Origin: Burkholderia cenocepacia
Lineage (GTDB): Bacteria; Pseudomonadota; Gammaproteobacteria; Burkholderiales; Burkholderiaceae
Reading direction: 5' to 3'
NCBI RefSeq assembly: GCF_900446215.1
Contig: NZ_UAQZ01000001.1
Coordinates: 310,001 to 374,000 of the forward strand
Length of the DNA: 64,000 nt
The position numbers were made by a program, and so were the translations under genes. Under the pieces are notes generated by a model, which saw only the letters and a program-made list of their open reading frames with translations, was not told where the DNA came from and ran no database searches. This document shows, piece after piece, positions 49,142 to 57,812 of the stretch. Positions within the stretch are counted from its first letter, which is position 1. Every line of letters begins with the position of its first letter.

Positions 49142-50350
49142 ATGAAGACCTTGTCCCCGGATGCCGCCCTCTCGCCCGACGGCCACGCGTCGCCGTTCGC
49201 GCGCTCGACGCTCGTCGCGCTCGTCGTGTTCGCGGCCATCACACCGTTGTTGCTGCTCGTGGCGCCCGCCGTCGCCGGTCAGCTCGCGACGCAGCTCGGC
49301 TTGTCCGCGTCGCAGATCGGCACCTACTTCTTCGTCGAACTCGGCGCGTTCAGCCTCGCGACCGTGCCGTCGTACCTGTGGCTCGGCCGTGTCGACGCGC
49401 GCCGCGTCGCGGCGCTCGCCATCGCGCTGTTCGGCGCGGGCAACCTGCTGACCGCGCTGTGGATGCCGGGCTTTGCCGTGCTGCTCGCGCTGCGCGCCGT
49501 CACCGCGCTCGGCGGCGGCTCGCTGATGGTGCTCTGCATGACGAGCGCCGCGACGAGCAGCAACAGCGACCGCGTGTACGGCCTGTGGGTCGTCGGCCAG
49601 CTGATCGCGGGCGCGATCGGCCTGTTCGTGTTGCCGCACGTGTTCGCCGCGTTCGGGCTGCGTGCGCTGTACGTCGCGCTCGCCGGGCTCGCGCTGCTCG
49701 CGGCGCCGCTGTCGCGCGGCTTTTCGCCGTCGCTCGGCACGCGAGCCGCGGCTGCGACCAGCGCACGCGGCGACGCGCCGCAAACGCCGCGACACTTCGT
49801 CGTGCTCGCCATCGGCGCGGTGCTGACGTTCTATCTCGCGATCGGCAGCGTATGGACGTTCGCGAGCCGCGCTGCGGCCGAGGCCGGGCTCGATCCGCAG
49901 TCGACCGGCAACGTGCTCGCGATCGCGAGCGTGATGGGGATCGCCGGCGCGGCGCTTGCCTCGTGCGCGGGCGGCCGGCTTGCGCGCCGCGCGATGCTGG
50001 CGGCCGGCTACGCACTGCTCGCGGCGGCGCTCGTCGCACTCGCCGCGATGCGTCATACCGGTGGCTACAGCGCGGCGATCTTCGCGTTCAAGTTTGCATG
50101 GACCTTCGTGCTGCCGTTCATTCTCGCGACGGTCGCGCAGATCGACACGTCGGGCCGCCTCGTCGCGACGCTCAATTTCGTGATCGGCGCGGGTCTCGCC
50201 GCCGGCCCGCTGCTGGCCGGCCTGATGCTCGACGCCGGCGGCACGATGCGCACGCTGTTCGTGGCCGCGACGGCCGTCGCGATCGTGTCGTTCGCCGCGC
50301 TGCGCCACATCGATCGCCGCGCACGCCCTTCCGTTTCCTCCCAACCGTGA
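49142..50350 (+). CDS. MFS transporter
   Basis: 402-residue major-facilitator permease with about twelve transmembrane segments; helix 1 begins near residue 21 after a short cytoplasmic N-terminus. The loop 2-3 region reads LWLGRVDARRVAAL, a weak form of the family motif A. The second half starts near 216 after a charged, Ala/Arg-rich linker. Direction and substrate are unknown. Its position between a porin and an HDAC-family amidohydrolase suggests uptake of an acetylated compound. Confidence 0.88.
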   Translation: MKTLSPDAALSPDGHASPFARSTLVALVVFAAITPLLLLVAPAVAGQLATQLGLSASQIGTYFFVELGAFSLATVPSYLWLGRVDARRVAALAIALFGAGNLLTALWMPGFAVLLALRAVTALGGGSLMVLCMTSAATSSNSDRVYGLWVVGQLIAGAIGLFVLPHVFAAFGLRALYVALAGLALLAAPLSRGFSPSLGTRAAAATSARGDAPQTPRHFVVLAIGAVLTFYLAIGSVWTFASRAAAEAGLDPQSTGNVLAIASVMGIAGAALASCAGGRLARRAMLAAGYALLAAALVALAAMRHTGGYSAAIFAFKFAWTFVLPFILATVAQIDTSGRLVATLNFVIGAGLAAGPLLAGLMLDAGGTMRTLFVAATAVAIVSFAALRHIDRRARPSVSSQP

Positions 50351-50364
50351 CAGGTCACGCCTCC

Positions 50365-51474
50365 ATGAATCGCACTGCCTTTTTCACCGACGAACGCACT
50401 TTCTGGCATACCGGCGGCACGCACGCGCTGTTCTTCCCGGTCGGCGGCTGGGTCCAGCCGCCGTCTAGCGCCGGCTACGCGGAATCGCCCGATTCGAAGC
50501 GCCGCTTCCTGTCGCTCGTACAGGCGTCGGGCCTCGCCGCGCAGCTCGACCTGCGCGGCGCCGCGCCCGCGACGACGGCCGACCTGCTGCGCATTCATCC
50601 GGCGCACTATCTCGACGCGTTCCGCGCCCTCAGCGACGCGAACGGCGGCGACCTCGGCGATCTCGCGCCATTCGGCAAGGGCAGCTACGAGATCGCCGCG
50701 CTGTCGGCCGGCCTCGCGATCGCGGCGGTCGATGCGGTGGTCGGCGAGCGCGCGGCGAATGCGTTCTCGCTGTCGCGCCCCCCCGGCCATCACTGCCTGC
50801 GCGACCGCCCGATGGGCTTTTGCATGCTGGCGAACATCCCGATCGCGATCGAGGCCGCACGCGCGAAGCACGGCATCGAGCGTGTCGCGGTGATCGACTG
50901 GGACGTGCATCACGGCAACGGCACGCAGTCGATCTACTACGACGATCCGGATACGCTGACGATCTCGCTGCACCAGGACCGCTGTTTCCCGCCCGGCTAC
51001 AGCGGCGCGGACGATCGCGGCGAAGGCGCGGGCATCGGCGCGAACCTGAACGTGCCGCTGCTCGCCGGCAGCGGCGACGACGCGTACCGGTATGCGTTCG
51101 AGCGGATCGTGCTGCCGGCGCTCGCGCGCTTCCGCCCCGAGCTGATCGTCATCGCGAGCGGCCTCGACGCGAGCGCGGTCGATCCGCTCGCGCGCATGCA
51201 GCTGCATACCGACAGCTACCGGTTCATGACGCGCGCGGTGAAGGAAGCCGCGCAGCGCCATTGCGGCGGGCGGCTCGTGATCGTTCACGAAGGCGGTTAT
51301 TCGGAGGCGTACGTGCCGTTCTGCGGGCTCGCGATCGTCGAGGAACTGGCAGGCGTGCGCACCGAGGTCGCCGATCCGATGCTCGACCTGGCGATCGCGC
51401 AGCAACCGGGCGAGCGGTTCGTCGCGTTCCAGCGCGAACTGCTCGACGAACTGGCCGCGTCGTTCGGGTTGTAA
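50365..51474 (+). CDS. HDAC-family (class II-like) amidohydrolase
   Basis: 369-residue arginase/deacetylase-fold zinc enzyme. Zinc ligands Asp180 and His182 are in DWDVHHGNGTQ, and Asp268 is in IASGLDASAVDP. The active-site His pair is His142/His143 in RPPGHHC, and the transition-state Tyr312 in HEGGYSEAYVPF. Bacterial members deacetylate acetylpolyamines, acetoin-related or other acyl amides; the N-terminal loop GTHALFFPVGGWVQPP is like that of bacterial polyamine-type deacylases. Its ATG lies 15 bases past the MFS stop, so the two are probably cotranscribed with the porin. Cytoplasmic. Confidence 0.9.
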   Translation: MNRTAFFTDERTFWHTGGTHALFFPVGGWVQPPSSAGYAESPDSKRRFLSLVQASGLAAQLDLRGAAPATTADLLRIHPAHYLDAFRALSDANGGDLGDLAPFGKGSYEIAALSAGLAIAAVDAVVGERAANAFSLSRPPGHHCLRDRPMGFCMLANIPIAIEAARAKHGIERVAVIDWDVHHGNGTQSIYYDDPDTLTISLHQDRCFPPGYSGADDRGEGAGIGANLNVPLLAGSGDDAYRYAFERIVLPALARFRPELIVIASGLDASAVDPLARMQLHTDSYRFMTRAVKEAAQRHCGGRLVIVHEGGYSEAYVPFCGLAIVEELAGVRTEVADPMLDLAIAQQPGERFVAFQRELLDELAASFGL

Positions 51475-51585
51475 CGCGCGGGAACGGGCGTGACGGGGCC
51501 GGCCCGCGCCGGCCCTTGCGCGATCCGTGCGGATGGGGTTTCCTGTGGCTTTACCCCTGTTCCGGCCCGAGGCCACACTCTTCCG

Positions 51586-51816
51586 ATGAAATCGTCCCCG
51601 CGCGATAACAACGACAACGCCAAAACGCGCCGCCAGCCGTCGAAGCTGGCCCTGAACATCGCCGCCGTGACGGTCGGCCTCATCACGTTCGCAATCGGTG
51701 CGGCGTGGGTGATCTATAGCTGGGTCGTCGATCGCGAAGCGCAGTATTTCGCGATTCCGCTGGTGTTCTCGGTACCGGTGATCGTGGCCGTCGCGATCCG
51801 CAGCTTCTGGGAATAG
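51586..51816 (+). CDS. Small two-helix membrane protein
   Basis: 76-residue protein of unknown function. A charged N-terminus (KSSPRDNNDNAKTRRQPSK) is followed by two hydrophobic segments at about 22-44 and 53-72, so it sits in the inner membrane. No family recognised. It is 111 bases past the amidohydrolase and only weakly preceded by a ribosome site, so translation start is less certain. Confidence 0.65.
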   Translation: MKSSPRDNNDNAKTRRQPSKLALNIAAVTVGLITFAIGAAWVIYSWVVDREAQYFAIPLVFSVPVIVAVAIRSFWE

Positions 51817-51923
51817 GCGCGCCGGAAACGACGAAGCGCAGCGGTCGTGCGACGCGCGGGGAGGTTTGTCGAGCCGGGCACGTCAGTTGAAGCGGTGCGC
51901 CCGGCGATTCGACTGCACGCGCG

Positions 51924-52217
51924 TCACAGGCCCGGACGCTGGCACGGATTGGGGACTGCGCCCTGATATCCGCCGGCGACGGCGCCCAGCGCGGCGCCGG
52001 CCAGCGACGTGCCGAGCGCTTTGAGCACACCCTCCGTCGACAGCGGCTCGCCACTCGACATCGCCCGTCCCGAGTACGCCGTGCACGCCGACGACGATGC
52101 GACCGTCTTCACCGGTTTGGCGCTCCAGACGACATTGTCGGCGGGCGTATTGGCGAAGGCCGGCGCGGCGAACATCAGCGCCAGAACGGAAATCGGAATG
52201 CGGACGGTGCGTTTCAT
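51924..52217 (-). CDS. Small exported protein with glycine-zipper segment
   Basis: 97-residue protein. The signal peptide MKRTVRIPISVLALMFAAPAFA is followed by about 75 mature residues. A glycine-zipper-like stretch GTSLAGAALGAVAGGYQG sits near residues 68-85, common in outer-membrane-associated small proteins. Two cysteines (near 45 and 92) could form a disulfide in the periplasm. No named family; function unknown. Confidence 0.72.
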   Translation of the reverse strand: MKRTVRIPISVLALMFAAPAFANTPADNVVWSAKPVKTVASSSACTAYSGRAMSSGEPLSTEGVLKALGTSLAGAALGAVAGGYQGAVPNPCQRPGL

Positions 52218-52334
52218 CGGCGACCCCTCGGTGTCGTGGTGCTTCTTGTATGAAAAGTGAGCACGATATTACACGCGGCCGTTTTTTCGGGCGAATGCGG
52301 ACGCCTGGCGAGGAAACCGGCATCAATGGACGAT

Positions 52335-52372
52335 AAAAAAGCGCTGCGGTCAGCCGACCGGCAGCGCTTTTT
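52335..52372. terminator. Bidirectional terminator past tRNA-Leu
   Basis: GCGCTGC pairs with GCAGCGC across 13 bases, flanked by A6 and T5. On the minus strand it lies downstream of tRNA-Leu and should end its transcript. Confidence 0.8.
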
Positions 52373-52408
52373 CGCGAACGAGACCCTGACGGGGGCTCGT
52401 TCGACTTC

Positions 52409-52495
52409 TGGTGCGTGAGGCCGGACTCGAACCGGCACACCCTTGCGGGCGTCAGGACCTAAACCTGGTGCGTCTACCAATTTCGCCACTCACGC
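52409..52495 (-). tRNA. tRNA-Leu (anticodon TAG)
   Basis: 87-base class II tRNA on the minus strand starting GCGTGAGTGGCGAAATTGG. The anticodon loop reads TTTAGGT (TAG), followed by a long variable arm and the T arm CCGGTTCGAGTCCGG. Acceptor GCGTGAG/CTCACGC, discriminator A, CCA encoded. Confidence 0.97.
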
Positions 52496-52730
52496 GCATT
52501 TCCGTCGCCTGACCGCGCGGGACGCAAGATGCGTGCTCCACGCGCCCGGGACTTCACGCCGGCCCAAAAACCGGCACGCCCGATCAGGCGAGCGCGAGAT
52601 TCTACCCGATCCGTGCGGCCTTGTCTCGCCCTGCCGGCACCGGTCGTGCCGCGGTGCTAGAATGCCGCGCTCGACGTTTCGGCAGCGCGCCGCCGCGCGT
52701 CCCCCGAACCCGCCCCACACGATTTCGCCC

Positions 52731-53564
52731 GTGAACTTCGACGACTACTGTCAGCAAAAGGCCGCCCCCGCAGGCTCCAGCGTCTACTACGCGCTGCGCC
52801 AGGCGCCGCTCGCCACGCAGCCGCGCCTGACCGCGCTGTTTGCGCTGCGCCGCGAACTCGAGGAAACCGTCAAGGAAACCAGCGATCCGACCGTCGGACA
52901 CACGAAACTCGCGTGGTGGCACAAGGAACTCGCGGCACTCGCCGACGGGCAACCGTCGCACCCGGTCACGAAGGCGCTCGCACAGCATCACCCGGCGATC
53001 GCCGCCGAGGCCGATGCGCTGCGCACGCTCGTCAACGGTTACGGGATGGACCTCGAACAGGCGCGCTACCTCGACTTCGCGAACCTGCAGCGCTATATCG
53101 CGCAGGTCGGCGGCACCTTCGCGTCGCTGGTTGCGCGCGCCAGCTCGGCGGACCCGACCGACCCGCAGCCGTGGGCCGAGGACGTCGGCCGCGCGCTGAT
53201 GCTCGCGCAATTCGTGCAGGAACTCGGCAACGACGCACGCCACGGCCGCATCTATCTGCCGATCGACGAACTGCAGCGCTACAACGTGACCGCCGCCGAT
53301 CTGCTGAACCGTCGCTATAGCCCGGCCTTCACCGAATTGCTGCAATTCCAGACGACCCGCGCGCGCGACGCGCTCGCGGCGGCCGGTGCGGCGATTCCCG
53401 CCGCCGAACGCCGTGCACAGCGCACGCTGCGCGCGCAGATCGCGCTGGCCGGCGCGCTGCTCGACGAAATCGCGCGCGACGGCTACCAGGTGCTGCACCA
53501 GCGCATTGCGCTGACGCCGATCCGCAAGCTGTGGATCGCGTGGCGCGCCGCGCGCCGCCGCTGA
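52731..53564 (+). CDS. Squalene/phytoene synthase-family protein with altered catalytic motifs
   Basis: 277-residue PF00494 protein beginning at GTG (VNFDDYCQQKAAPAGSSVYY), the start type of the HpnD-like branch. The family normally has two Asp-rich motifs. Here the first reads EETVKE (residues 44-49) in place of DDxxDE, and the second QELGNDARHGRIYLP keeps the later Asp but has Glu164 for the first. It may therefore be poorly active or act in another way, like the non-enzymatic NDUFAF6 group. No hopanoid or carotenoid gene is adjacent. Upstream lies tRNA-Leu, downstream the convergent DUF1501 gene. Confidence 0.82.
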   Translation: MNFDDYCQQKAAPAGSSVYYALRQAPLATQPRLTALFALRRELEETVKETSDPTVGHTKLAWWHKELAALADGQPSHPVTKALAQHHPAIAAEADALRTLVNGYGMDLEQARYLDFANLQRYIAQVGGTFASLVARASSADPTDPQPWAEDVGRALMLAQFVQELGNDARHGRIYLPIDELQRYNVTAADLLNRRYSPAFTELLQFQTTRARDALAAAGAAIPAAERRAQRTLRAQIALAGALLDEIARDGYQVLHQRIALTPIRKLWIAWRAARRR

Positions 53565-53574
53565 GCCGCGCGCA

Positions 53575-54795
53575 TCACGCCTTCAGCAACGGCAGCGTGT
53601 CGAAACGCTGCTGCAGCACGCGCGTCGCATCGAGCCCCCACCACGGCCCAAGCACGGTCGCATAAAGCTGGCGGAAATCGACCGCGACCGGCAGGTTGCC
53701 GTTGCCGTCGAGCCGCCCGAGCGCCGGCGGCGCACCGTACAGGCCGCCCGCCACGCGGCCGCCCATCACGAAATGCGGCGCGGCCGTGCCGTGATCGGTG
53801 CCGTTGCTCTGATTCTCGCGCACGCGCCGCCCGAATTCCGCATAGGTCATCACGAGCGTCTCGTTCCAGCGCCCGAGTTCGACCAACGCCGCGCGCATCG
53901 CGCTCATCCCTTGCGCGAACTGCTTGAGCAGCGCGGCCTGCTGCCCTGGCTGGTTCTGGTGCGTGTCGAAGCCGTTGAGCGTCAGGCGCAGCACCGCGAC
54001 CCCATCCTGCGCGCCGGGCCCGGACGCTTCGCACGCGGCCAGCACCTGCATCGCGGTCTTGACCGACGTGCCGAACGCGCCGGCCGGAAAGGCCGTCCTG
54101 AATTCGCGCATCCCGCCGCGCGGGCGCAGCCGGTCGGCCGCCTTCACGATGTCGTTCTCGACGTCGATGATGTGCGCGAGCGCCGGGTTCTGCTCGCGCA
54201 GCGACGACGGCTCGGCGAGCCGGGCCGCCCGGATGAACTGCGCGGGATTGACGAGCGCGATCGCGCGCGCGCCGTTCGACAGCGGCCCCATCTCGGCGCT
54301 GCCGAGCACGACGCCGTCCGCCGCGAAACCGGGCGGGACCGGCGCCTGCGCGAAGGTGCGCGTGAGCCAGCCTTCGTGGAGGTACTGATCCGAGCGCGAT
54401 GCGGTGTCCCAGATCTCGATCGAGCGGAAATGCGACAGGTTCGGCTGCGGATAGCCGACGCCCTGCACGACCGCGACCTGCCCGTCGCGCCACAGCGGCA
54501 TCAACGGCGCGAGCGACGGGTGCAGCCCCGTCTGCGCGTCGAGCTGCAGCACCTGGTCGCGCTTGATGCCGATGCTGCGCCGGAACTGGTAGTACAGCGG
54601 ATCGGCATACGGCACCACCGTGTTGAGGCCGTCGTTGCCGCCCTTCAGCTCGACGAGGACCAGCACGTTCGCATACCCGGCCGCCGGCTTTCGCCCGGCC
54701 TGCGGCACGGTGGCCGCCATCGCGGGGGCTTGCCACATCGACACGCCGGCCGCCGCAGCAGCGCCGGTCAGCGTCAGAAAATCACGTCGGTTCAT
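53575..54795 (-). CDS. DUF1501 family Tat-exported protein
   Basis: 406-residue protein. Its Tat signal has the twin-arginine MNRRDFLTLTG and a hydrophobic core ending at APAMAA near residue 28. The mature part has the DUF1501 signature VLVELKGGNDGLNTVVPY and DHGTAAPHFVMGG, resembling the alkaline-phosphatase/sulfatase superfamily. The partner DUF1800 gene lies directly upstream in the same direction. The pair is common in proteobacteria and planctomycetes, but no activity is known. Confidence 0.88.
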   Translation of the reverse strand: MNRRDFLTLTGAAAAAGVSMWQAPAMAATVPQAGRKPAAGYANVLVLVELKGGNDGLNTVVPYADPLYYQFRRSIGIKRDQVLQLDAQTGLHPSLAPLMPLWRDGQVAVVQGVGYPQPNLSHFRSIEIWDTASRSDQYLHEGWLTRTFAQAPVPPGFAADGVVLGSAEMGPLSNGARAIALVNPAQFIRAARLAEPSSLREQNPALAHIIDVENDIVKAADRLRPRGGMREFRTAFPAGAFGTSVKTAMQVLAACEASGPGAQDGVAVLRLTLNGFDTHQNQPGQQAALLKQFAQGMSAMRAALVELGRWNETLVMTYAEFGRRVRENQSNGTDHGTAAPHFVMGGRVAGGLYGAPPALGRLDGNGNLPVAVDFRQLYATVLGPWWGLDATRVLQQRFDTLPLLKA

Positions 54796-54862
54796 CGCAC
54801 ATCCTTTGGTTCGCCGCCGGGCACCTTTGCCGCGGCGGCTGCCCGCTTCGTCGTCGTTCGCA

Positions 54863-56371
54863 TCATTTCAGTTGATAGGCGGGATCCATCAGCAGCGCCT
54901 CGAGATACGCGCTGCCGGTCGAATCCGTATCGATCGCCGCGACCGGCGAGAGTTGCAGCACCGCATGCTGCAACTGCAGCTCGGTCGACAATCCCGCGAT
55001 CGCCTGCGGCCGCGCACGATACTGGGCCAGCCAGCGCTCGAGGTCGAAGCGCAGGCCGCCGCGCGCCGGCTTCGCGGGCGTGTCCCGCAGGCCGGCGGCG
55101 GACGCCGCATCGGTCACCGGCATCGCATGCGCCCGCGCGTTCGGCGGCGGCGCGATCGCGCGAGCCGGCGGCCGCATGCCGACCGTTTCGGTCGCGCGGA
55201 ACAACTGCTCGACGAACTGCTTGCGCGACAGCAGCGTGGTGCTGTTGATCCACAGCGCGCCGCCCGGCCAGCCCTTCACGTTCGGCGGATAGAACAGGTT
55301 CTGCCCGAGCGTGCGCACGGTGTTCGCGAGCAGCTGCGGATCGCCGTACGCGACGTCGAACAGCCGCACCGACCCGACGACGAATTCCGCCGGCGACTTC
55401 ACGAGCACGCCGCGGTTGCGCGGATCCCAGAACGCGTCGGTCGACCACAGCGCGGCGAGCGCCGCGCGAATGTCGTAGCCGCTCGCGCGAAACCGCTCGG
55501 CCACCGCATCGACTGCGCCCGGTTCCGGCGTATCGGACACGAACTCGCGCCACAGCTTGCCGGCGATGAAGCGCGCGGTGCCCGGCCGCTTCAGCAGGAT
55601 GTCGAGAAAGCCGTCGCCGTCGAACGGCCCGGTTTCGCCGAGGATCGTCTTGTCGCCGGTATCGTGCCACTCGGGCCGCACCGTGAAGCGCAACGTGTCG
55701 GGATCGACCGTCCAGCCGGTCATCGCGCGCGCGGCTTCGGTCACGTCGGATTGCGTGTAGTGCCCTTCGCCGAGCGTGAACAGCTCCATCACCTCGCGCG
55801 CGAAATTCTCGTTCGGCCGCCCCTTGCGATTGCTCGCGCCGTCGAGATACTGGAGCATCGCCGGATCCTTCGCGACCGCGTGCAGCAGCGTGCCGAAGTT
55901 GCCGAGCGCCTCGCGGCGAAACAGCGCGTTCTGCGCGGCCATCGTCTGCGGGTACGGCACCTTGTCCTGCCCGGACGTGAAATGCCCGTGCCAGAACAGC
56001 GTCATGCGCTCGGTGAGCGGCGACGGCGTCGCGACCATCTCGTGGACCCAGGCCGCGCGCAACGCATCGTAGCGGCGATTGCGCTCGCGCTGCTCGTCGC
56101 GCCGCATGTCGGGCGTCAGCGCCTGGCGCTGCGCGCGCGTCGGCGGCAACTCGCCGAGCCAGTCGGGCCACGTCGTGACGGGTTCGTGTCGCGCATTGCC
56201 GAGCGTGTCGGCCACGACCTGCGCGCGCGTCATGCCGACGATGCGCGCGACCTCGGCGGGCGCGGGAGAAAAACCGGTGCGACTGAGGAAAAACAGCGCG
56301 TCGTCGGCATCGAGCGTCGCCTGCATCGCAGGCGACGGCGCCGGTGCGGCAGCGTTCGCTTTCATCGTCAT
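54863..56371 (-). CDS. DUF1800 family protein
   Basis: 502-residue protein of unknown function, partner of DUF1501. The family-type start is DADDALFFLSRTGFSPAPAE (about 22-41); later hallmarks are LFWHGHFTSGQDKVPYPQ, NRKGRPNENFAREVMELFTLG and VKGWPGGALWINSTTLL. The first ~20 residues are Ala/Pro-rich and do not form a clear signal peptide. Two in-frame ATGs lie at 56371 and 56365. The gene is 67 bases upstream of DUF1501, so they form one operon. Confidence 0.87.
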   Translation of the reverse strand: MTMKANAAAPAPSPAMQATLDADDALFFLSRTGFSPAPAEVARIVGMTRAQVVADTLGNARHEPVTTWPDWLGELPPTRAQRQALTPDMRRDEQRERNRRYDALRAAWVHEMVATPSPLTERMTLFWHGHFTSGQDKVPYPQTMAAQNALFRREALGNFGTLLHAVAKDPAMLQYLDGASNRKGRPNENFAREVMELFTLGEGHYTQSDVTEAARAMTGWTVDPDTLRFTVRPEWHDTGDKTILGETGPFDGDGFLDILLKRPGTARFIAGKLWREFVSDTPEPGAVDAVAERFRASGYDIRAALAALWSTDAFWDPRNRGVLVKSPAEFVVGSVRLFDVAYGDPQLLANTVRTLGQNLFYPPNVKGWPGGALWINSTTLLSRKQFVEQLFRATETVGMRPPARAIAPPPNARAHAMPVTDAASAAGLRDTPAKPARGGLRFDLERWLAQYRARPQAIAGLSTELQLQHAVLQLSPVAAIDTDSTGSAYLEALLMDPAYQLK

Positions 56372-56499
56372 GGACTCCCGGAACGCACCGGCGGTGCGGA
56401 TGCCCGTACAACGGCATTCGGCGCCTGAAAGTTGACGGCAAAAGTGCTACGAATTTTTTCCGCGCGGAGATTTCCGCGCAAGACGAACGACGACACGCG

Positions 56500-56778
56500 T
56501 CAGCGCTTGTACAGCTCGCGAACGGCGTCTTCGATGTGCTGGCGCAACAGGTGCCGCTCTTCGGGCGTCATGTGCCCGTCGCGGCGGCGCTGTTCGAGAT
56601 CGGGAGGCACGGCGGAACGGACCGTCATATCGGCGGCACGATCGGACTGCGGCGCTTTGCCGCGCGGCAGCTTGCGCGACGATGCGCCCTGCTCGGGGCG
56701 CTGCGCATACGCGAAGTTCGACGCATATGGACCGGCAAGCGCGATCGTCAGCATCAGTGCAATCCGGGCAGATCGCAT
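56500..56778 (-). CDS. Small secreted protein of unknown function
   Basis: 92-residue protein, start at 56778 supported by GAGG 8 bases upstream. A signal peptide (MRSARIALMLTIALAG, cleavage near FAYAQ) is followed by a short basic/acidic segment and an amphipathic C-terminal helix TPEERHLLRQHIEDAVRELY. This pattern resembles small periplasmic proteins near envelope regulators; no family name. Divergent from ompR, so it may be regulated by it. Confidence 0.72.
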   Translation of the reverse strand: MRSARIALMLTIALAGPYASNFAYAQRPEQGASSRKLPRGKAPQSDRAADMTVRSAVPPDLEQRRRDGHMTPEERHLLRQHIEDAVRELYKR

Positions 56779-57036
56779 GACCGTCCTCGCTTCTTTGGTC
56801 GATTTGTTCCCTTCGTCACGCGGCAACCGGCTACCTCTGGTACTTGAAAAACCCTGCGGAATTCGGGTGTGCAAAGATGAAAGATGGAGTGCAGGGGAGT
56901 ATCTACCGAATTTCGGCTTCGAGTAAAGGAATCTCTATAGCCTGCCTTTACTCGGCGCGACACTACGGGTAAATTTTGTAACCGACTGTAACGCACGAAA
57001 ATACGCGCCCGTGCGTCAATTCCCATTCGCGATAAG
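56779..57036. promoter_or_regulatory. ompR upstream region with inverted and direct repeats
   Basis: 258 bases. A perfect 10-bp inverted repeat lies at 56920-56929 and 56945-56954 (CGAGTAAAGG/CCTTTACTCG, 15-base loop). TGTAAC occurs twice with a 10-base period at 56977-56982 and 56987-56992, 45-60 bases before ompR, as expected for a tandem response-regulator site. Functional assignment is inference. Confidence 0.5.
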
Positions 57037-57771
57037 ATGCCGATCATGGAAACGAAAAACCCCTCCAAGATTCTCGTCGTCGACGACGACCCTCGCCTGC
57101 GCGATCTGCTGCGCCGTTACCTCGGCGAACAGGGTTTCAACGTCTATGTCGCGGAAAACGCGACCGCGATGAACAAGCTCTGGGTACGCGAGCGTTTCGA
57201 CCTGCTCGTGCTCGACCTGATGCTGCCCGGCGAAGACGGCCTGTCGATCTGCCGCCGGCTGCGCGGCAGCAACGACCGCACGCCGATCATCATGCTCACC
57301 GCGAAGGGCGAGGACGTCGATCGCATCGTCGGCCTCGAGATGGGCGCCGACGATTACCTGCCGAAGCCGTTCAACCCGCGCGAGCTGGTCGCGCGCATTC
57401 ATGCGGTGCTGCGTCGCCAGGCGCCGGCCGAACTGCCGGGCGCCCCGTCCGAAACCACCGAGGTGTTCGAGTTCGGTGAATTCTCGCTGAATCTCGCCAC
57501 GCGCACGCTGACGAAGTCCGGCCAGGAAATTCCGCTGACCACCGGCGAATTCTCGGTGCTGAAAGTATTCGCGCGTCATCCGCGCCAGCCGCTGTCGCGT
57601 GAAAAGCTGATGGAACTCGCACGCGGCCGCGAATACGAAGTGTTCGACCGCAGCCTCGACGTGCAGATCTCGCGCCTGCGCAAGCTGATCGAACCCGATC
57701 CGGGCAGCCCGCGCTTCATCCAGACGGTCTGGGGCCTCGGCTACGTGTTCATCCCGGACGGCGCCGCCTGA
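57037..57771 (+). CDS. ompR: Response regulator OmpR
   Basis: 244-residue two-component regulator. The receiver has the acidic pair at about 16-18 (VVDDDPR), the phospho-acceptor Asp60 (VLDLMLPGEDG) and Lys in LPKPFNP near 110. The winged-helix DNA-binding domain (about 140-240) has TTGEFSVLKVFARHPRQPLS and SLDVQISRLRKLIEPDP. The ATG at 57037 (MPIMETKN) is used; the Met four codons later (METKN) is equally possible. Envelope and osmotic control with EnvZ, 41 bases downstream. Confidence 0.96.
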   Translation: MPIMETKNPSKILVVDDDPRLRDLLRRYLGEQGFNVYVAENATAMNKLWVRERFDLLVLDLMLPGEDGLSICRRLRGSNDRTPIIMLTAKGEDVDRIVGLEMGADDYLPKPFNPRELVARIHAVLRRQAPAELPGAPSETTEVFEFGEFSLNLATRTLTKSGQEIPLTTGEFSVLKVFARHPRQPLSREKLMELARGREYEVFDRSLDVQISRLRKLIEPDPGSPRFIQTVWGLGYVFIPDGAA

Positions 57772-57812
57772 GCTTTTTCCTTCCCGGTTTCGCCCCGTCC
57801 ACGGCCCGTCCC

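Noticed and set aside
47953..51474. Frame of more than 1100 codons spanning porin, MFS and deacetylase
   Set aside because: The upstream part is out of frame with porin and MFS and is Arg/Ala-rich; only the last 369 codons are the real deacetylase.
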